From contig NZ_CP109460.1 in assembly GCF_036227565.1 (NCBI RefSeq), positions 1,860,001 to 1,924,000 of the forward strand: 64,000 nucleotides of DNA, in the 5' to 3' direction. Under the pieces are notes generated by a model, which saw nothing but the letters and a program-made list of their open reading frames with translations, did no database searches and was not told the origin of the DNA. Source of the DNA: Streptomyces sp. NBC_01454. GTDB taxonomy: Bacteria > Actinomycetota > Actinomycetes > Streptomycetales > Streptomycetaceae. Below are positions 37,248-49,011 of this stretch, piece by piece; within the stretch, counting starts at the first letter, position 1, and every line of letters begins with the position of its first letter. The translations under genes and the position numbers were made by a program.

Positions 37248-38177
37248 CTACTTGATCGCCCCCGCCGTCAGCCCCGCCTGCACCTGGCGCTGGAAGATGA
37301 AGTACACCAGCAGCACCGGCAGCATCGCGATCATCATGCCGGCCATCAGCCCGCCCCAGTCCCCCTCATAGCCCTGCTGCAGCGCGATGTTGGCCAGACC
37401 CTGCGTCAACACGTATTTGTCCTCGTCCTGGTTGAGGACCATCGGCAGCAGATACTGATTCCACTGCCCCAGGAAGTTGAAGATCCCGATGCTGATCAGG
37501 CCGGGCTTGGCCATCGGCAGCATCACCTGGAAGAACGTCCTGGCGTGCGAGGCACCGTCGATCATCGCCGCCTCCGCCACCGAGCTCGGCAGGGTGCGGA
37601 AGAAGGACGTCATGAAGAAGACGGTGAACGGCAGCGAGTAGGCGATGTACACCGCGATCAGGCCCTGGTAGGTGGCCAGCAGCGGAATCCCGGGGAAGTC
37701 GCGCATCACGAAGAACAGCGGGATGACCAGCATGAACACCGGGAAGGACATCCCGGCCACGAAGAGGTAATAGATGACGCGGTTGCCCGGGAAGGTGAAC
37801 CGCGCAAGGACGTAGCCCGCCATGGAGCCGAGCACCATCGTCCCGGTGACCGAACCGCCCACCACGATCAGGGTGTTGAGGAACATCTTGCCGATGTTCG
37901 CCTTCTCCCAGGCGTTGCTCCAGTTCTCGAAGTGCAGCCGGTCCGGCAGCGACCAGGGCGTGCTCAGAATGTCCCCGCTGCTCTTGAACGAGCTCCACAG
38001 CACCCACAGCAGCGGCATGCCCACCATCAGCGCCCACACGATGAGCATGCCGTGCGAGAAGACGTTGAGCACGCCGCGCTCGGCGCCTCCGCGTGATGTC
38101 CCGGCGCCCTTTCTGCCTTCGGACCGCCGCCCGGCCACCGCCGGCAGCTTCTCCACCGCATTGGTTTCCGTCGTCAT
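37248..38177 (-). CDS. ngcG: Sugar ABC permease (MalG/NgcG type)
   Basis: CUT1 inner-membrane permease of 309 aa with six membrane segments after a basic N-terminal tail of about 35 residues. The EAA loop (VAEAAMIDGASHARTFFQVM, LPMAKPGL) contacts the ATPase. Third gene of the operon, 11 bp after the second permease gene. The operon has no ATPase gene; in streptomycetes such importers are served by the shared ATPase MsiK, encoded elsewhere. Confidence 0.82.
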   Translation of the reverse strand: MTTETNAVEKLPAVAGRRSEGRKGAGTSRGGAERGVLNVFSHGMLIVWALMVGMPLLWVLWSSFKSSGDILSTPWSLPDRLHFENWSNAWEKANIGKMFLNTLIVVGGSVTGTMVLGSMAGYVLARFTFPGNRVIYYLFVAGMSFPVFMLVIPLFFVMRDFPGIPLLATYQGLIAVYIAYSLPFTVFFMTSFFRTLPSSVAEAAMIDGASHARTFFQVMLPMAKPGLISIGIFNFLGQWNQYLLPMVLNQDEDKYVLTQGLANIALQQGYEGDWGGLMAGMMIAMLPVLLVYFIFQRQVQAGLTAGAIK

Positions 38178-38188
38178 GCGCCCTGCCC

Positions 38189-39112
38189 CTAGAACTCGAT
38201 CCGCTCACGGCGCGCGAAGCGCATCGTGAGGACGGCGAACAACAGCGTGACGACGAGCATGGCGACACCCATCGCCGCCGCATAGCCGAACTGGCTGTCA
38301 CGGAAAGCGGTTTGGTAGAGCCGCAGCGGCACGACATCGGTGGCGCCGTCCGGCCCGCCCATGTTCACCGACATGATCTGCACCAGGGCGAAGGCGTCCA
38401 TCGCGATGATGCCCATATAGACCCAGCCGGTCTGCACGGTGTCCCACAGCAGCGGCAGGGTGATCCGGAAGAACGTGTGGAGCCGGTTGGCCCCGTCCAG
38501 CAGCGAGGCCTCGTAGATCTCCCGCGGAATGGAGGCCATGGCGGCGGAGAAGAGCACGACGTAGAAGCCGACATTCGCCCAGACCATCACCACCATGATG
38601 CAGGCGAGAGCGATGCTGCGTTCACCCAGCCAGGAACTCTGCAGCGAATCCAGACCCACCGCGCCGAGCAGCGAGTTGAGCATGCCGTCGTGCGGATCCG
38701 GGTTGTAGATGTTGAACCAGATCACCGAGATGATGGTGATCGAGATGACCTGTGGGAAGAAGTAGACGAATTTGTAGAACGAGGCCCCGCGGACACCGGT
38801 GATGAGGGCGCCGCGGCGGGCCCGGCCACCGACATTGAGCATGAAGGCGAAGAACAGCCCCAGGGCGAGGGTGGCGAGGGGGACCAGCACCAGCATGATG
38901 ACGTTGTGCTGGAGCGCGTTCCAGAACTCGTCGCTGTGCAGCAGCTTGTCGTAGTTGCCCAGACCGATGTTCTTGGCGGCGCCCCGCAGGCCGCTCCATT
39001 CCGTGGTCGAGATCTGGAATGCCTGGACGAACGGCGAGATCACAAAGATCGCGTAGACCAGCAGAGGCAGGGCCAGGAACCCCACGATGAATCGGTACTT
39101 GCCGTGTTGCAT
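38189..39112 (-). CDS. ngcF: Sugar ABC permease (MalF/NgcF type)
   Basis: CUT1 permease of 307 aa, partner of the downstream MalG-type gene. Six membrane segments; EAA loop REIYEASLLDGANRLHTFFR followed by ITLPLLWDTV. ATG 39112 is preceded by GGGGAG; an upstream extension (to 39139) has no ribosome site. It lies 40 bp after the binding-protein gene. The set resembles NgcEFG, importer of N-acetylglucosamine and chitobiose; assignment rests on the binding protein and synteny with the rok-xyl locus. Confidence 0.82.
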   Translation of the reverse strand: MQHGKYRFIVGFLALPLLVYAIFVISPFVQAFQISTTEWSGLRGAAKNIGLGNYDKLLHSDEFWNALQHNVIMLVLVPLATLALGLFFAFMLNVGGRARRGALITGVRGASFYKFVYFFPQVISITIISVIWFNIYNPDPHDGMLNSLLGAVGLDSLQSSWLGERSIALACIMVVMVWANVGFYVVLFSAAMASIPREIYEASLLDGANRLHTFFRITLPLLWDTVQTGWVYMGIIAMDAFALVQIMSVNMGGPDGATDVVPLRLYQTAFRDSQFGYAAAMGVAMLVVTLLFAVLTMRFARRERIEF

Positions 39113-39152
39113 TGCGCTCCCCGGCCCCTCCCTCGTCAAGTGGCGTGTGTGG

Positions 39153-40607
39153 TCAGGCCTCGCGGTGGAACTTGGTGACGGAGTCGTCCTTGGCGAATTC
39201 GTCCGCGTACTGCTGAGCCTTCTTGATCCACTCCGCCGCCTTCATGTCACCGGTCAGCAGCTGGCTGGTGAGCCCGCCCAGCTTCTCGTCGGTCAGCTTC
39301 GGATACCACTCCTGCAGCTGGATCATCAGCAGGTTCCGGCCCCCCGCCGTGACGGCCTCGGCGGCCGAGGAGAGCCCCGGCGAGAGCCGCATGCCTTCGG
39401 TCGCGCCCTTGACCGCGGTGAGCGACCGGACCTTTGTCGCGAAATTCTGCGCATGCTTCTTTGAGAGCAGAATGCGCAGCAGCTCCATGCCGCCGACCGG
39501 GTTCTTGCCGTCCTTCGCCACGATGAACGGCTCGCTGGGCTCGGCGCGCAGGGTGCCGTGCGGCATCTTGTCGCCGCTGCCGCCGTTGAACAGCGGGCCG
39601 ACGGCCATGTCGAAGTCCTTCGGCGTGGTCGGCGCGGCCTCGTTCTCCACCCAGGAACCGTTGGGGATGAAGACGGCCTTGCCCCGGGTCCAGGCGGTCT
39701 GCGACTGGATGTGCGTCAGGCCCTGGCTGCCCTGAAGGAAGTAGCCCTTGGCGGCCAGCTCCGCATAGTGCTCGACGACCTGCTTGACCGCGTCGTTCGA
39801 CGTCCAGGCCCTGGGCTCCAGGTTGTCGATGGCGATCCATTTGTCGAGACCGCCGATCTTGGCGATCTGCGCGAACATATTGAAGTGGACGTAGTACGGG
39901 TACTTGCCCGGGTACGTCCAGGGCGCCACACCCGTCTTCTTGATATCGCCGCAGAGCTTGATCATGTCGTCGAACGAGGTCGGGTACGCCCAGCCCTTGT
40001 CCTTCAACAGCTTGTGGGAATACCACGTGCCATAGACCGTGAACGCGTAGTAGAAGACATCGAACGCATCCTTGTGCTTGCCCTTTTCCAGGGTGCTGGG
40101 ATAAAGCGTGTCCCGGACCTTCTTCTTCGGATCGTCCAGCGAGGGTGCGTCGAGCAGCTCCGTCAGATCCTGCAACTGGCCCTGTGCGGACAGCTTGTTC
40201 ATGTCCAGATGGTCGGCACCGGAATTGTCGATGATGTCCGGGGGGTTTCCGCCGGCGAAGCGCGGCTGCAGCTTCGGTCCGACCTGCTGCGTGCCGGTGT
40301 GCTTGACGGTGACGCCATAGGTCTTGTCATAGTCGGCCTCGGCGTCCTTGGCGTACTGGTCGCCCAGTCCGCCCTTGAAGATGAACGCCTCCAGGGCCGC
40401 GCCCTTCTTCACGCCCAGCGGATTCTTCGCCGAGGTCGCGCCCTTGTTCTTGGCCCCTTTGCCGTCGTTGCCGTCGTTGCCGTCGTTGCCGCCACCGCCT
40501 CCGGTGGCACACGCCGACAGCGTTCCCATCGCCGGTACGGCGATGATTCCCAGGGCAGCGGCTCGTTTGACCAGATCGCGACGGTTGAATGAAGAGGTGG
40601 ATCCCAT
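39153..40607 (-). CDS. ngcE: Sugar-binding lipoprotein, NgcE-like
   Basis: Extracellular binding lipoprotein of a CUT1 importer, 484 aa. The leader has twin arginines (FNRRDLVKRAA) and a lipobox (TLSAC), so export is probably by Tat. After a Gly/Asn/Asp-rich linker the mature domain shows GGNPPDIIDNSGADHLDMN, FDVFYYAFTVYGTWYSHKLL and FIPNGSWVENEAAPTTP. It resembles NgcE; the S. coelicolor NgcE next to rok7B7 binds chitobiose with lower affinity. ATG 40607 has GAGGA 7 nt upstream. A dre-like DasR site lies about 180 bp upstream, in keeping with an aminosugar transporter. Confidence 0.85.
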   Translation of the reverse strand: MGSTSSFNRRDLVKRAAALGIIAVPAMGTLSACATGGGGGNDGNDGNDGKGAKNKGATSAKNPLGVKKGAALEAFIFKGGLGDQYAKDAEADYDKTYGVTVKHTGTQQVGPKLQPRFAGGNPPDIIDNSGADHLDMNKLSAQGQLQDLTELLDAPSLDDPKKKVRDTLYPSTLEKGKHKDAFDVFYYAFTVYGTWYSHKLLKDKGWAYPTSFDDMIKLCGDIKKTGVAPWTYPGKYPYYVHFNMFAQIAKIGGLDKWIAIDNLEPRAWTSNDAVKQVVEHYAELAAKGYFLQGSQGLTHIQSQTAWTRGKAVFIPNGSWVENEAAPTTPKDFDMAVGPLFNGGSGDKMPHGTLRAEPSEPFIVAKDGKNPVGGMELLRILLSKKHAQNFATKVRSLTAVKGATEGMRLSPGLSSAAEAVTAGGRNLLMIQLQEWYPKLTDEKLGGLTSQLLTGDMKAAEWIKKAQQYADEFAKDDSVTKFHREA

Positions 40608-40789
40608 GCTCAAGTCCTCGCCTTCTTCAGGACTCAGGCGGTGTACCGGAGCCACCCCGGCACCGCGGGTCAGATGAAGCTGAGTTGTACGGGATGTGCA
40701 CCGGGCTCGCCAGGGAAGTGCGGGGAGATCATCCGTTCCCCGCTTTCCCCCCGGATCCACGGCCGTGTCGCACGGCCGGTCGGACGCCG

Positions 40790-40805
40790 ACAGGTATAGT
40801 CCACT
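40790..40805. promoter_or_regulatory. dre-like DasR site upstream of ngcE
   Basis: ACAGGTATAGTCCACT matches 13 of 16 positions of the DasR element ACTGGTCTAGACCACT. It lies in the 434-bp divergent region between ngcE and the mannosidase gene. DasR represses GlcNAc and chitin genes in Streptomyces. Confidence 0.5.
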
Positions 40806-41007
40806 TCCGGTCGCAGGGGCAAGATCGAACGCAGGGTCGGACGGCAGTCTTTCCCTAGTTGAGACCTCCCTGGCATGCGGAAGATTTTCCGGTCGTCGCC
40901 ACCGGGCGCCCCGGTGACACGACCGGCCCACCGATCTCGGCGTCACCCTTGACACCACGGCCCCCACGCACGTTACTTATCTCTGCCTTAACTTGGCGCC
41001 ACCCAAC

Positions 41008-41021
41008 TGACAACGATGTCA
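41008..41021. promoter_or_regulatory. LacI-type operator before the mannosidase gene
   Basis: TGACAACGATGTCA: perfect TGACA/TGTCA arms and 13 of 14 matches to the TGACAACGTTGTCA motif common to LacI-family sites in actinomycetes. It ends 20 bp before the GTG start, a repressing position. No LacI gene is in the window. Confidence 0.55.
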
Positions 41022-41041
41022 CCCTGGTTGAGAGGGCTCGC

Positions 41042-44000
41042 GTGCGGCTCAGACACCGGCACCGTCCACTGCGGGCGGTCGCCCGCCCCGCCGCCCTCCT
41101 GGCGGCCGCCCTGCTCGTCATCACCGGGCCTCTGCCCGCCGGCACGGCCCAGGCCGCACCACCTCAACGCCCGCACGGGGCAACGGAGTTCCACTCCTCC
41201 TTCGAACCCGGCGACCCCCAGCCGGACTGGACGGACGCCGTCGAGACCGGCCCCGACGGAAAGCCCAAGGCCTCCGGCGTCACCCCGGAGACCACCCCCG
41301 CGGCGCCCGGAATGAGCACCGGCACCGACACCGGACCCGCCGACTCCCCCACCGCCAAGGCGCACGCCGGCTTCAGCGGCCGCCACGCGCTGCGCTATGC
41401 CGGCACCCACACCGCCGCCGGCCGCGGCTACGCGTACAACAAGGTCTTCGATGTCAGCGTCCCCGTCACCGGGGCCACTTCGCTCTCCTACGAGATCTTC
41501 CCGGAGATGGCGCGGAGCGATCCGGACTACCCGGCCACCCATGCCGCCCTCGATCTGGCCTTCACCGACGGCACCTATCTCAGCGAGCTGTCCGCCGTCG
41601 ACCAGCACGGCGCACCGCTGACGCCGCAGGGGCAGGGCGCCTCCAAGACGCTCTACGCCAACCAGTGGAACCACCGGGTCGCACGGATCGGCGCGGTCGC
41701 CGCCGGCAAGACCGTCGCCCGGGTCCTGGTCGCCTACGACGCGCCCAGGGCCCCGCGGACCGCCGCGGCCTTCCGCGGCTGGGTCGATGACATCACCCTG
41801 GCCCCCGCGCCCCCGGACAAGCTGCTCGCCCATCTCTCCGACTACGCCCTCACCACCCGCGGCACGCTCTCCAGCGGCAGCTTCTCGCGCGGCAACACCT
41901 TCCCCGCCACGGCCGTCCCCAACGGCTTCAACTTCTGGACCCCGGTGACCAACGCGGGCTCCGCCGACTGGCTCTACGAATACGCGCGGAAGAACAACGC
42001 CGACAACCTGCCCACCCTGCAGGCCTTCAGCGCCAGCCATGAGCCGAGCCCGTGGATGGGCGACCGGCAGACCTTCCAGGTCATGCCGTCCGTCGCGGCC
42101 GGCACCCCGGACGCCTCGCGCACCGGCCGGGCGCTGCCCTTCCACCACAGCAACGAGATCGCGAAGCCGCACTACTACGGCGTGACCTTCGACAACGGCC
42201 TCAAGACGGAGATCACCCCGACCGATCACGCCGCGGTGATGCGCTTCACCTTCCCCGGCGACCGGGCGAGCCTGATCTTCGACAACGTCAACGACAAGGG
42301 CGGCCTGAGCCTGGACACCGAGCGCGGCACCGTCACCGGCTTCTCGGACGTCCGCAGCGGGCTGTCGGTCGGCGCCACCCGGCTCTTCGTCTACGGCGTC
42401 TTCGACGCCCCGGTGAGCGGCGGCGGCCGGCTCGGGGGCGGAGGCGGCAAGGACGTCACCGGCTATCTCCGCTTCCGGCCGGGCGCGGACCGCACCGTGA
42501 CCATGCGGATCGCGACCTCCCTGATCAGCGTGGACCAGGCGAAGGCGAATCTGGACCGGGAGATCCCCGCCGGGTCCACCTTCGCCGGCGTCCGGGACCG
42601 GGCGCAGGCGCAGTGGGACGACCTGCTGGGCCGGATCGAGGTCCAGGGCGCCGGCCGCGACCAGCTCACCACCCTCTACTCCAACCTCTACCGCCTCTAC
42701 CTCTACCCCAACTCCGGTTTCGAGCAGGTGGGTTCGCGGCGCCGTTACGCCAGCCCGTTCTCCCCGCAGACCGGCCCGGACACCCCCGAGCACACCGGCT
42801 CGAAGATCGTTGACGGTGAGATCTACGTCAACAACGGCTTCTGGGACACCTACCGGACGACCTGGCCCGCCTATTCCCTGCTCACCCCGGAGCGGGCCGG
42901 GAAAATGGTCGACGGTTTCGTGCAGCAGTACAAGGACGGCGGCTGGATCTCCCGCTGGTCCTCGCCGGGTTACGCGGACCTGATGACCGGTACGAGTTCC
43001 GATGTGGCCTTCGCCGACGCGTATGCCAAGGGAGTCACGTTCGACGCCGAGGCCGCCTATGCCGCGGCCGTCAAGAACGCCACCGTCGCCCCGCCGAACC
43101 CCGGCGTCGGCCGCAAGGGCATGGCCACCGCCCCGTTCCTCGGCTACACCGGCACCGACACCCGCGAGGGAATGTCCTGGGCACTGGAGGGCTATCTCAA
43201 CGACTTCGGTATCGCCCGCATGGGCAAGGCCCTCTACGAGAAGACCAAAAAGCCCCGCTACAAGGAGGAATCGGCGTATTTCCTGGGCCGCGCCCAGAAT
43301 TACGTCAAGCTCTTCGACACCAGGGTCGGCTTCTTCCAGGGCAAGGACGCCCGGGGCGACTGGCGGCTGCCCCCGGACCGGTTCGACCCCCGCGTCTGGG
43401 GCTACGACTACACCGAGACCAACGCCTGGACCTTTGCCTTCACCGCTCCGCAGGACACCCGGGGGCTGGCCAACCTTTATGGCGGCCGGGACGGCTTGGC
43501 CCGCAAGCTGGACGCCTACTTCTCCACCCCGGAGACCGCGTCCCGGGAATTCGCCGGCTCCTACGGCGGTGTCATCCACGAAATGACCGAGGCCCGCGAC
43601 ACACGGATGGGCATGTACGGGCACAGCAACCAGCCCTCGCACCACATCGCCTATGTCTATGACGCGGCCGGCCGCCCCTGGAAGACCCAGGAGAAGGTCC
43701 GCGAGGCGATGTCCCGGCTCTATCTCGGCAGTGAGTCCGGTCAGGGATATCCGGGGGACGAGGACAACGGCGAGATGTCCGCGTGGTACGTCTTCAGCGC
43801 GCTGGGCTTCTATCCGCTGGTGATGGGCCAGGGTGAATACGCGGTGGGCTCCCCGCTGTTCACCAAGGCCACGGTCCATCTGGAGAACGGCCACGATCTC
43901 ACCATCAACGCCCCGCACAACTCCGCGCGCAACATCTACGTCCAGAAGCTCACCCTCAACGGCACGCCGTGGAATTCCACCGCCCTGCCGCACCGGCTGC

Positions 44001-44458
44001 TCGCCCGCGGCGGCACCCTGGACTTCACCATGGGCCCCGAGCCGTCCGCCTGGGGCAGCGGCCCGCACGCGGCACCCACCTCGATCACCAAGGACGACAA
44101 GGTCCCCGACCCGCCCCGGGACCTGACCGACCCCGGCGGCGGCCCGCTCTACGACAACACCTCCGACACCTCCGCCGAACTGACCGGTGCCCCGGTGGAC
44201 CTCGCCCGGCCCGCCGAGGTCACGTCGTACACCCTCACGTCGGCACAGCGCGCCGGCGCACCGTCCGGCTGGACGCTGGAGGGTTCCGCGGACGGGGAGC
44301 GGTGGACGCGGCTGGATCACCGCGAGGGGGAGTCCTTCACCTGGGACCGGCAGACCCGCGTCTTCGGCATCGCCCGGCCGGGCAGCTACCGGCACTACCG
44401 GGTGGTGCCCGACCACGGGGGCACCCTCGCCGAGGTGGAGTTGCTCGGGTCGCCGTGA
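41042..44458 (+). CDS. Secreted GH92 alpha-mannosidase
   Basis: Exported glycoside hydrolase family 92 enzyme of 1138 aa; GH92 members are calcium-dependent exo-alpha-mannosidases. A signal peptide (about 1-39, ending AQA) is followed by a beta-sandwich region (40-260) and the GH92 catalytic domain (about 270-1010) with HSNEIAKPHYYGV, NNGFWDTYRTTWPAYSLL, GYTGTDTREGMSWALEGYL and GDEDNGEMSAWYVFSALGFY, which holds the catalytic acids. A C-terminal discoidin-like domain (about 1030-1138) may bind sugars. GTG 41042 starts directly at the signal peptide with GAGAGGG upstream. A LacI-type operator lies just before it. Confidence 0.9.
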   Translation: MRLRHRHRPLRAVARPAALLAAALLVITGPLPAGTAQAAPPQRPHGATEFHSSFEPGDPQPDWTDAVETGPDGKPKASGVTPETTPAAPGMSTGTDTGPADSPTAKAHAGFSGRHALRYAGTHTAAGRGYAYNKVFDVSVPVTGATSLSYEIFPEMARSDPDYPATHAALDLAFTDGTYLSELSAVDQHGAPLTPQGQGASKTLYANQWNHRVARIGAVAAGKTVARVLVAYDAPRAPRTAAAFRGWVDDITLAPAPPDKLLAHLSDYALTTRGTLSSGSFSRGNTFPATAVPNGFNFWTPVTNAGSADWLYEYARKNNADNLPTLQAFSASHEPSPWMGDRQTFQVMPSVAAGTPDASRTGRALPFHHSNEIAKPHYYGVTFDNGLKTEITPTDHAAVMRFTFPGDRASLIFDNVNDKGGLSLDTERGTVTGFSDVRSGLSVGATRLFVYGVFDAPVSGGGRLGGGGGKDVTGYLRFRPGADRTVTMRIATSLISVDQAKANLDREIPAGSTFAGVRDRAQAQWDDLLGRIEVQGAGRDQLTTLYSNLYRLYLYPNSGFEQVGSRRRYASPFSPQTGPDTPEHTGSKIVDGEIYVNNGFWDTYRTTWPAYSLLTPERAGKMVDGFVQQYKDGGWISRWSSPGYADLMTGTSSDVAFADAYAKGVTFDAEAAYAAAVKNATVAPPNPGVGRKGMATAPFLGYTGTDTREGMSWALEGYLNDFGIARMGKALYEKTKKPRYKEESAYFLGRAQNYVKLFDTRVGFFQGKDARGDWRLPPDRFDPRVWGYDYTETNAWTFAFTAPQDTRGLANLYGGRDGLARKLDAYFSTPETASREFAGSYGGVIHEMTEARDTRMGMYGHSNQPSHHIAYVYDAAGRPWKTQEKVREAMSRLYLGSESGQGYPGDEDNGEMSAWYVFSALGFYPLVMGQGEYAVGSPLFTKATVHLENGHDLTINAPHNSARNIYVQKLTLNGTPWNSTALPHRLLARGGTLDFTMGPEPSAWGSGPHAAPTSITKDDKVPDPPRDLTDPGGGPLYDNTSDTSAELTGAPVDLARPAEVTSYTLTSAQRAGAPSGWTLEGSADGERWTRLDHREGESFTWDRQTRVFGIARPGSYRHYRVVPDHGGTLAEVELLGSP

Positions 44459-44472
44459 TCCCGGGCGCCGCC

Positions 44473-44526
44473 GGTACGCGACGGGCCGCACCCCCTCGCC
44501 CGAGGGAGTGCGGCCCGTCGCGTACC
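44473..44526. terminator. Long hairpin between GH92 and acnA
   Basis: Stem of 25 bp with one mismatch (left arm begins GGTACGCGACGGGCCGCAC, right arm ends GTGCGGCCCGTCGCGTACC) and a 4-nt loop, between the convergent genes. Strong bidirectional terminator candidate. Confidence 0.85.
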
Positions 44527-44551
44527 GCCGGCCGTCAGCCGGCGGCCCGGC

Positions 44552-47365
<2,814 letters not shown>

Positions 47366-47399
47366 CTACTGGCGCGGCAGCGGTACGCCTCTCGGTAGA

Positions 47400-47417
47400 T
47401 ATCTCGATGTCGAGATA
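47400..47417. promoter_or_regulatory. Perfect dyad upstream of acnA
   Basis: TATCTCGATGTCGAGATA: two perfect 8-bp arms around TG, about 135 bp before the acnA start, in the 274-bp gap to the methyltransferase gene. The regulator is unknown. Confidence 0.6.
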
Positions 47418-47540
47418 ACTCTAATACATTGCCGCTACGGGGTCATGCCCTGACCTCTGCTGTCTGGTCACACTGCGATGCGAGTCGTCTCATCGAACCG
47501 CTTGCCGAAGCGCCTCACACCCCGCGCGCCGCGGCCCCTT

Positions 47541-48302
47541 TCAGGGCCGCTGCGCCACCAACAGGTCGACCACGTAGCGCTCTTCGAGCATCCCGTCGGG
47601 GAAGACCTCCTGGAGACGACGGCGTTCCTCGGCAAGAAAGGCGCGATTGCCCTCCTCGCCGAGAACGAGGAACGCCGAGCGGCTGCCGATGTTCGCCAGA
47701 TGCACATCGAGGGGAACGGCACGGTGCCACCGCACCTGGCGACGGACGACGTGGAGTCCCGTGAGGCCGGCGAAGCGGATGGCTGCACGGTCATCGGTCA
47801 GGAGCCCCGAACGCGGCTTCACCCCGCAGTGCCGGGCGATGCGCTCGTGCTGCGCGACGATCCAGGGCACGTCGAACGCGTGCGTGTTCCACCACACCGC
47901 GAGCGCGCCACCCCGGCGCAGCACGCGCAGAGCCTCCGGGACGGAGCGGCTGGTGTCGGTCCACTGCCAGGCCTGTGCGTAGGTGATCAGATCGTGGGAG
48001 GCATCGGCCAAGGGCAGGGCGTTGCCGTCGCCCCGGACGACCGGCACATCGGGCAGCGCGCGGCGGAGCTGAGCCACCATGCCGTCGCCGGGCTCGACGG
48101 CGATCACGTCGGCGCCACGCTCACGCAAGAGGGCGGTGGCGATCCCGGTGCCCGCTCCGACATCGGCGACACGACTCCCGGCAAGAGCACACCCCGTGCA
48201 TTCCTCGATCACGTCAAGGAGGGAGGAAGGATACGAAGGACGGGCAGCCGCGTACTGGGCGGCGGCTTTGCTGAACGACTGGGCTCGCGCGATCGCAGAC
48301 AT
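47541..48302 (-). CDS. SAM-dependent methyltransferase
   Basis: Class I methyltransferase of 253 aa, UbiE/Methyltransf_11-like. Motif I VADVGAGTGIATALLRERG, motif II-region VIAVEPGDGMVAQLRR, VVRGDGNALPLADASHDLIT (motif post II) and a QAWQWTD segment typical of a subgroup of small-molecule methyltransferases. Substrate unknown. ATG 48302 has GAGG 8 nt upstream; a frame extension to 48326 is not supported. It runs towards acnA but is separated from it by more than 270 bp. Divergent from a MarR gene. Confidence 0.87.
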   Translation of the reverse strand: MSAIARAQSFSKAAAQYAAARPSYPSSLLDVIEECTGCALAGSRVADVGAGTGIATALLRERGADVIAVEPGDGMVAQLRRALPDVPVVRGDGNALPLADASHDLITYAQAWQWTDTSRSVPEALRVLRRGGALAVWWNTHAFDVPWIVAQHERIARHCGVKPRSGLLTDDRAAIRFAGLTGLHVVRRQVRWHRAVPLDVHLANIGSRSAFLVLGEEGNRAFLAEERRRLQEVFPDGMLEERYVVDLLVAQRP

Positions 48303-48472
48303 CTGCCCATCCTCGCGACGCGCCACCTCCCGCCGACGTCAACCGGCCACGCAAGGTCCGTTTCAGTACGCTCACTCTGCATTGCGTCGAGAGAGCCGTA
48401 CCTTCCGGCACCCCCTCCCGGCCGCCACCACATCCCCTCCTGACGCACGGCAGCACCGAAGCCCGAAATCCC

Positions 48473-48496
48473 AACAGTACTTATATAAGTGCTGTT
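48473..48496. promoter_or_regulatory. Candidate operator of the second MarR gene
   Basis: Inverted repeat with 12-bp arms AACAGTACTTAT and ATAAGTGCTGTT (11 of 12 pair, no spacer), ending 11 bp before the marR ATG. AT-rich and placed to autoregulate the marR-MFS operon. Confidence 0.65.
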
Positions 48497-48507
48497 ACAT
48501 TTTTGGG

Positions 48508-49011
48508 ATGACGCCAACGGATCCCGCCCCCGACCCCACACACCACAGCCGCTGGCGGCCGCTGCGGATGCTGCAGGCCTCGATGGACGCGGAGATCGCC
48601 CGGGTCTACGCGGAGAAGGAGATCGACGGGCTCAAGCCGAGCTACGTCATGGAGCTGCTCCGGCTGCATGCCGAGGGGCCGATGACCATCACCGAGCTGG
48701 CCGCGTCGGTCGAGCGGACGCATTCGGCGCTCAGTCAAAAGGTGGCCGCGATGCGCGCGGCCGGCTGGGTCAGGACCGTCCCGGGCGACGACGGGCGCAG
48801 CAAGAAGGTGACGCTCACGGACGAGGCCCGCCGCGTGGCCGCCCGGCTGGCGGCGGAATGGCGGGCCACCGAGGCCGCGCTCGCCGAGCTCGAGGCGGAG
48901 ATCCCCTATCCCCTCAGCCGGGTCGTCACCGACATCGAGCAGGCCCTCGCCCGCAAGAGCTTCCACGACCGGATCACCGAGAAGCTGGCCGCGGACCCCG
49001 CATGGGAGTGA
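48508..49011 (+). CDS. MarR-family regulator
   Basis: Regulator of 167 aa with the MarR winged helix: LKPSYVMELLRLHAEG, ITELAASVERTHSALSQKVA, then wing GWVRTVPGDDGRSKKVTLTDEAR and a C-terminal dimer helix. The next gene, an MFS transporter, overlaps its end, so this is a repressor-exporter pair of the kind that responds to small toxic molecules. ATG 48508 directly follows TTTTTGGG, a poor ribosome site close to the operator dyad, so the transcript leader is probably very short. Divergent from the methyltransferase gene. Confidence 0.87.
   Translation: MTPTDPAPDPTHHSRWRPLRMLQASMDAEIARVYAEKEIDGLKPSYVMELLRLHAEGPMTITELAASVERTHSALSQKVAAMRAAGWVRTVPGDDGRSKKVTLTDEARRVAARLAAEWRATEAALAELEAEIPYPLSRVVTDIEQALARKSFHDRITEKLAADPAWE

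Noticed and set aside
40988..44491. 1167-aa minus-strand ORF over the GH92 gene
   Set aside because: Antisense shadow of the mannosidase; the plus-strand protein has signal peptide and catalytic motifs.
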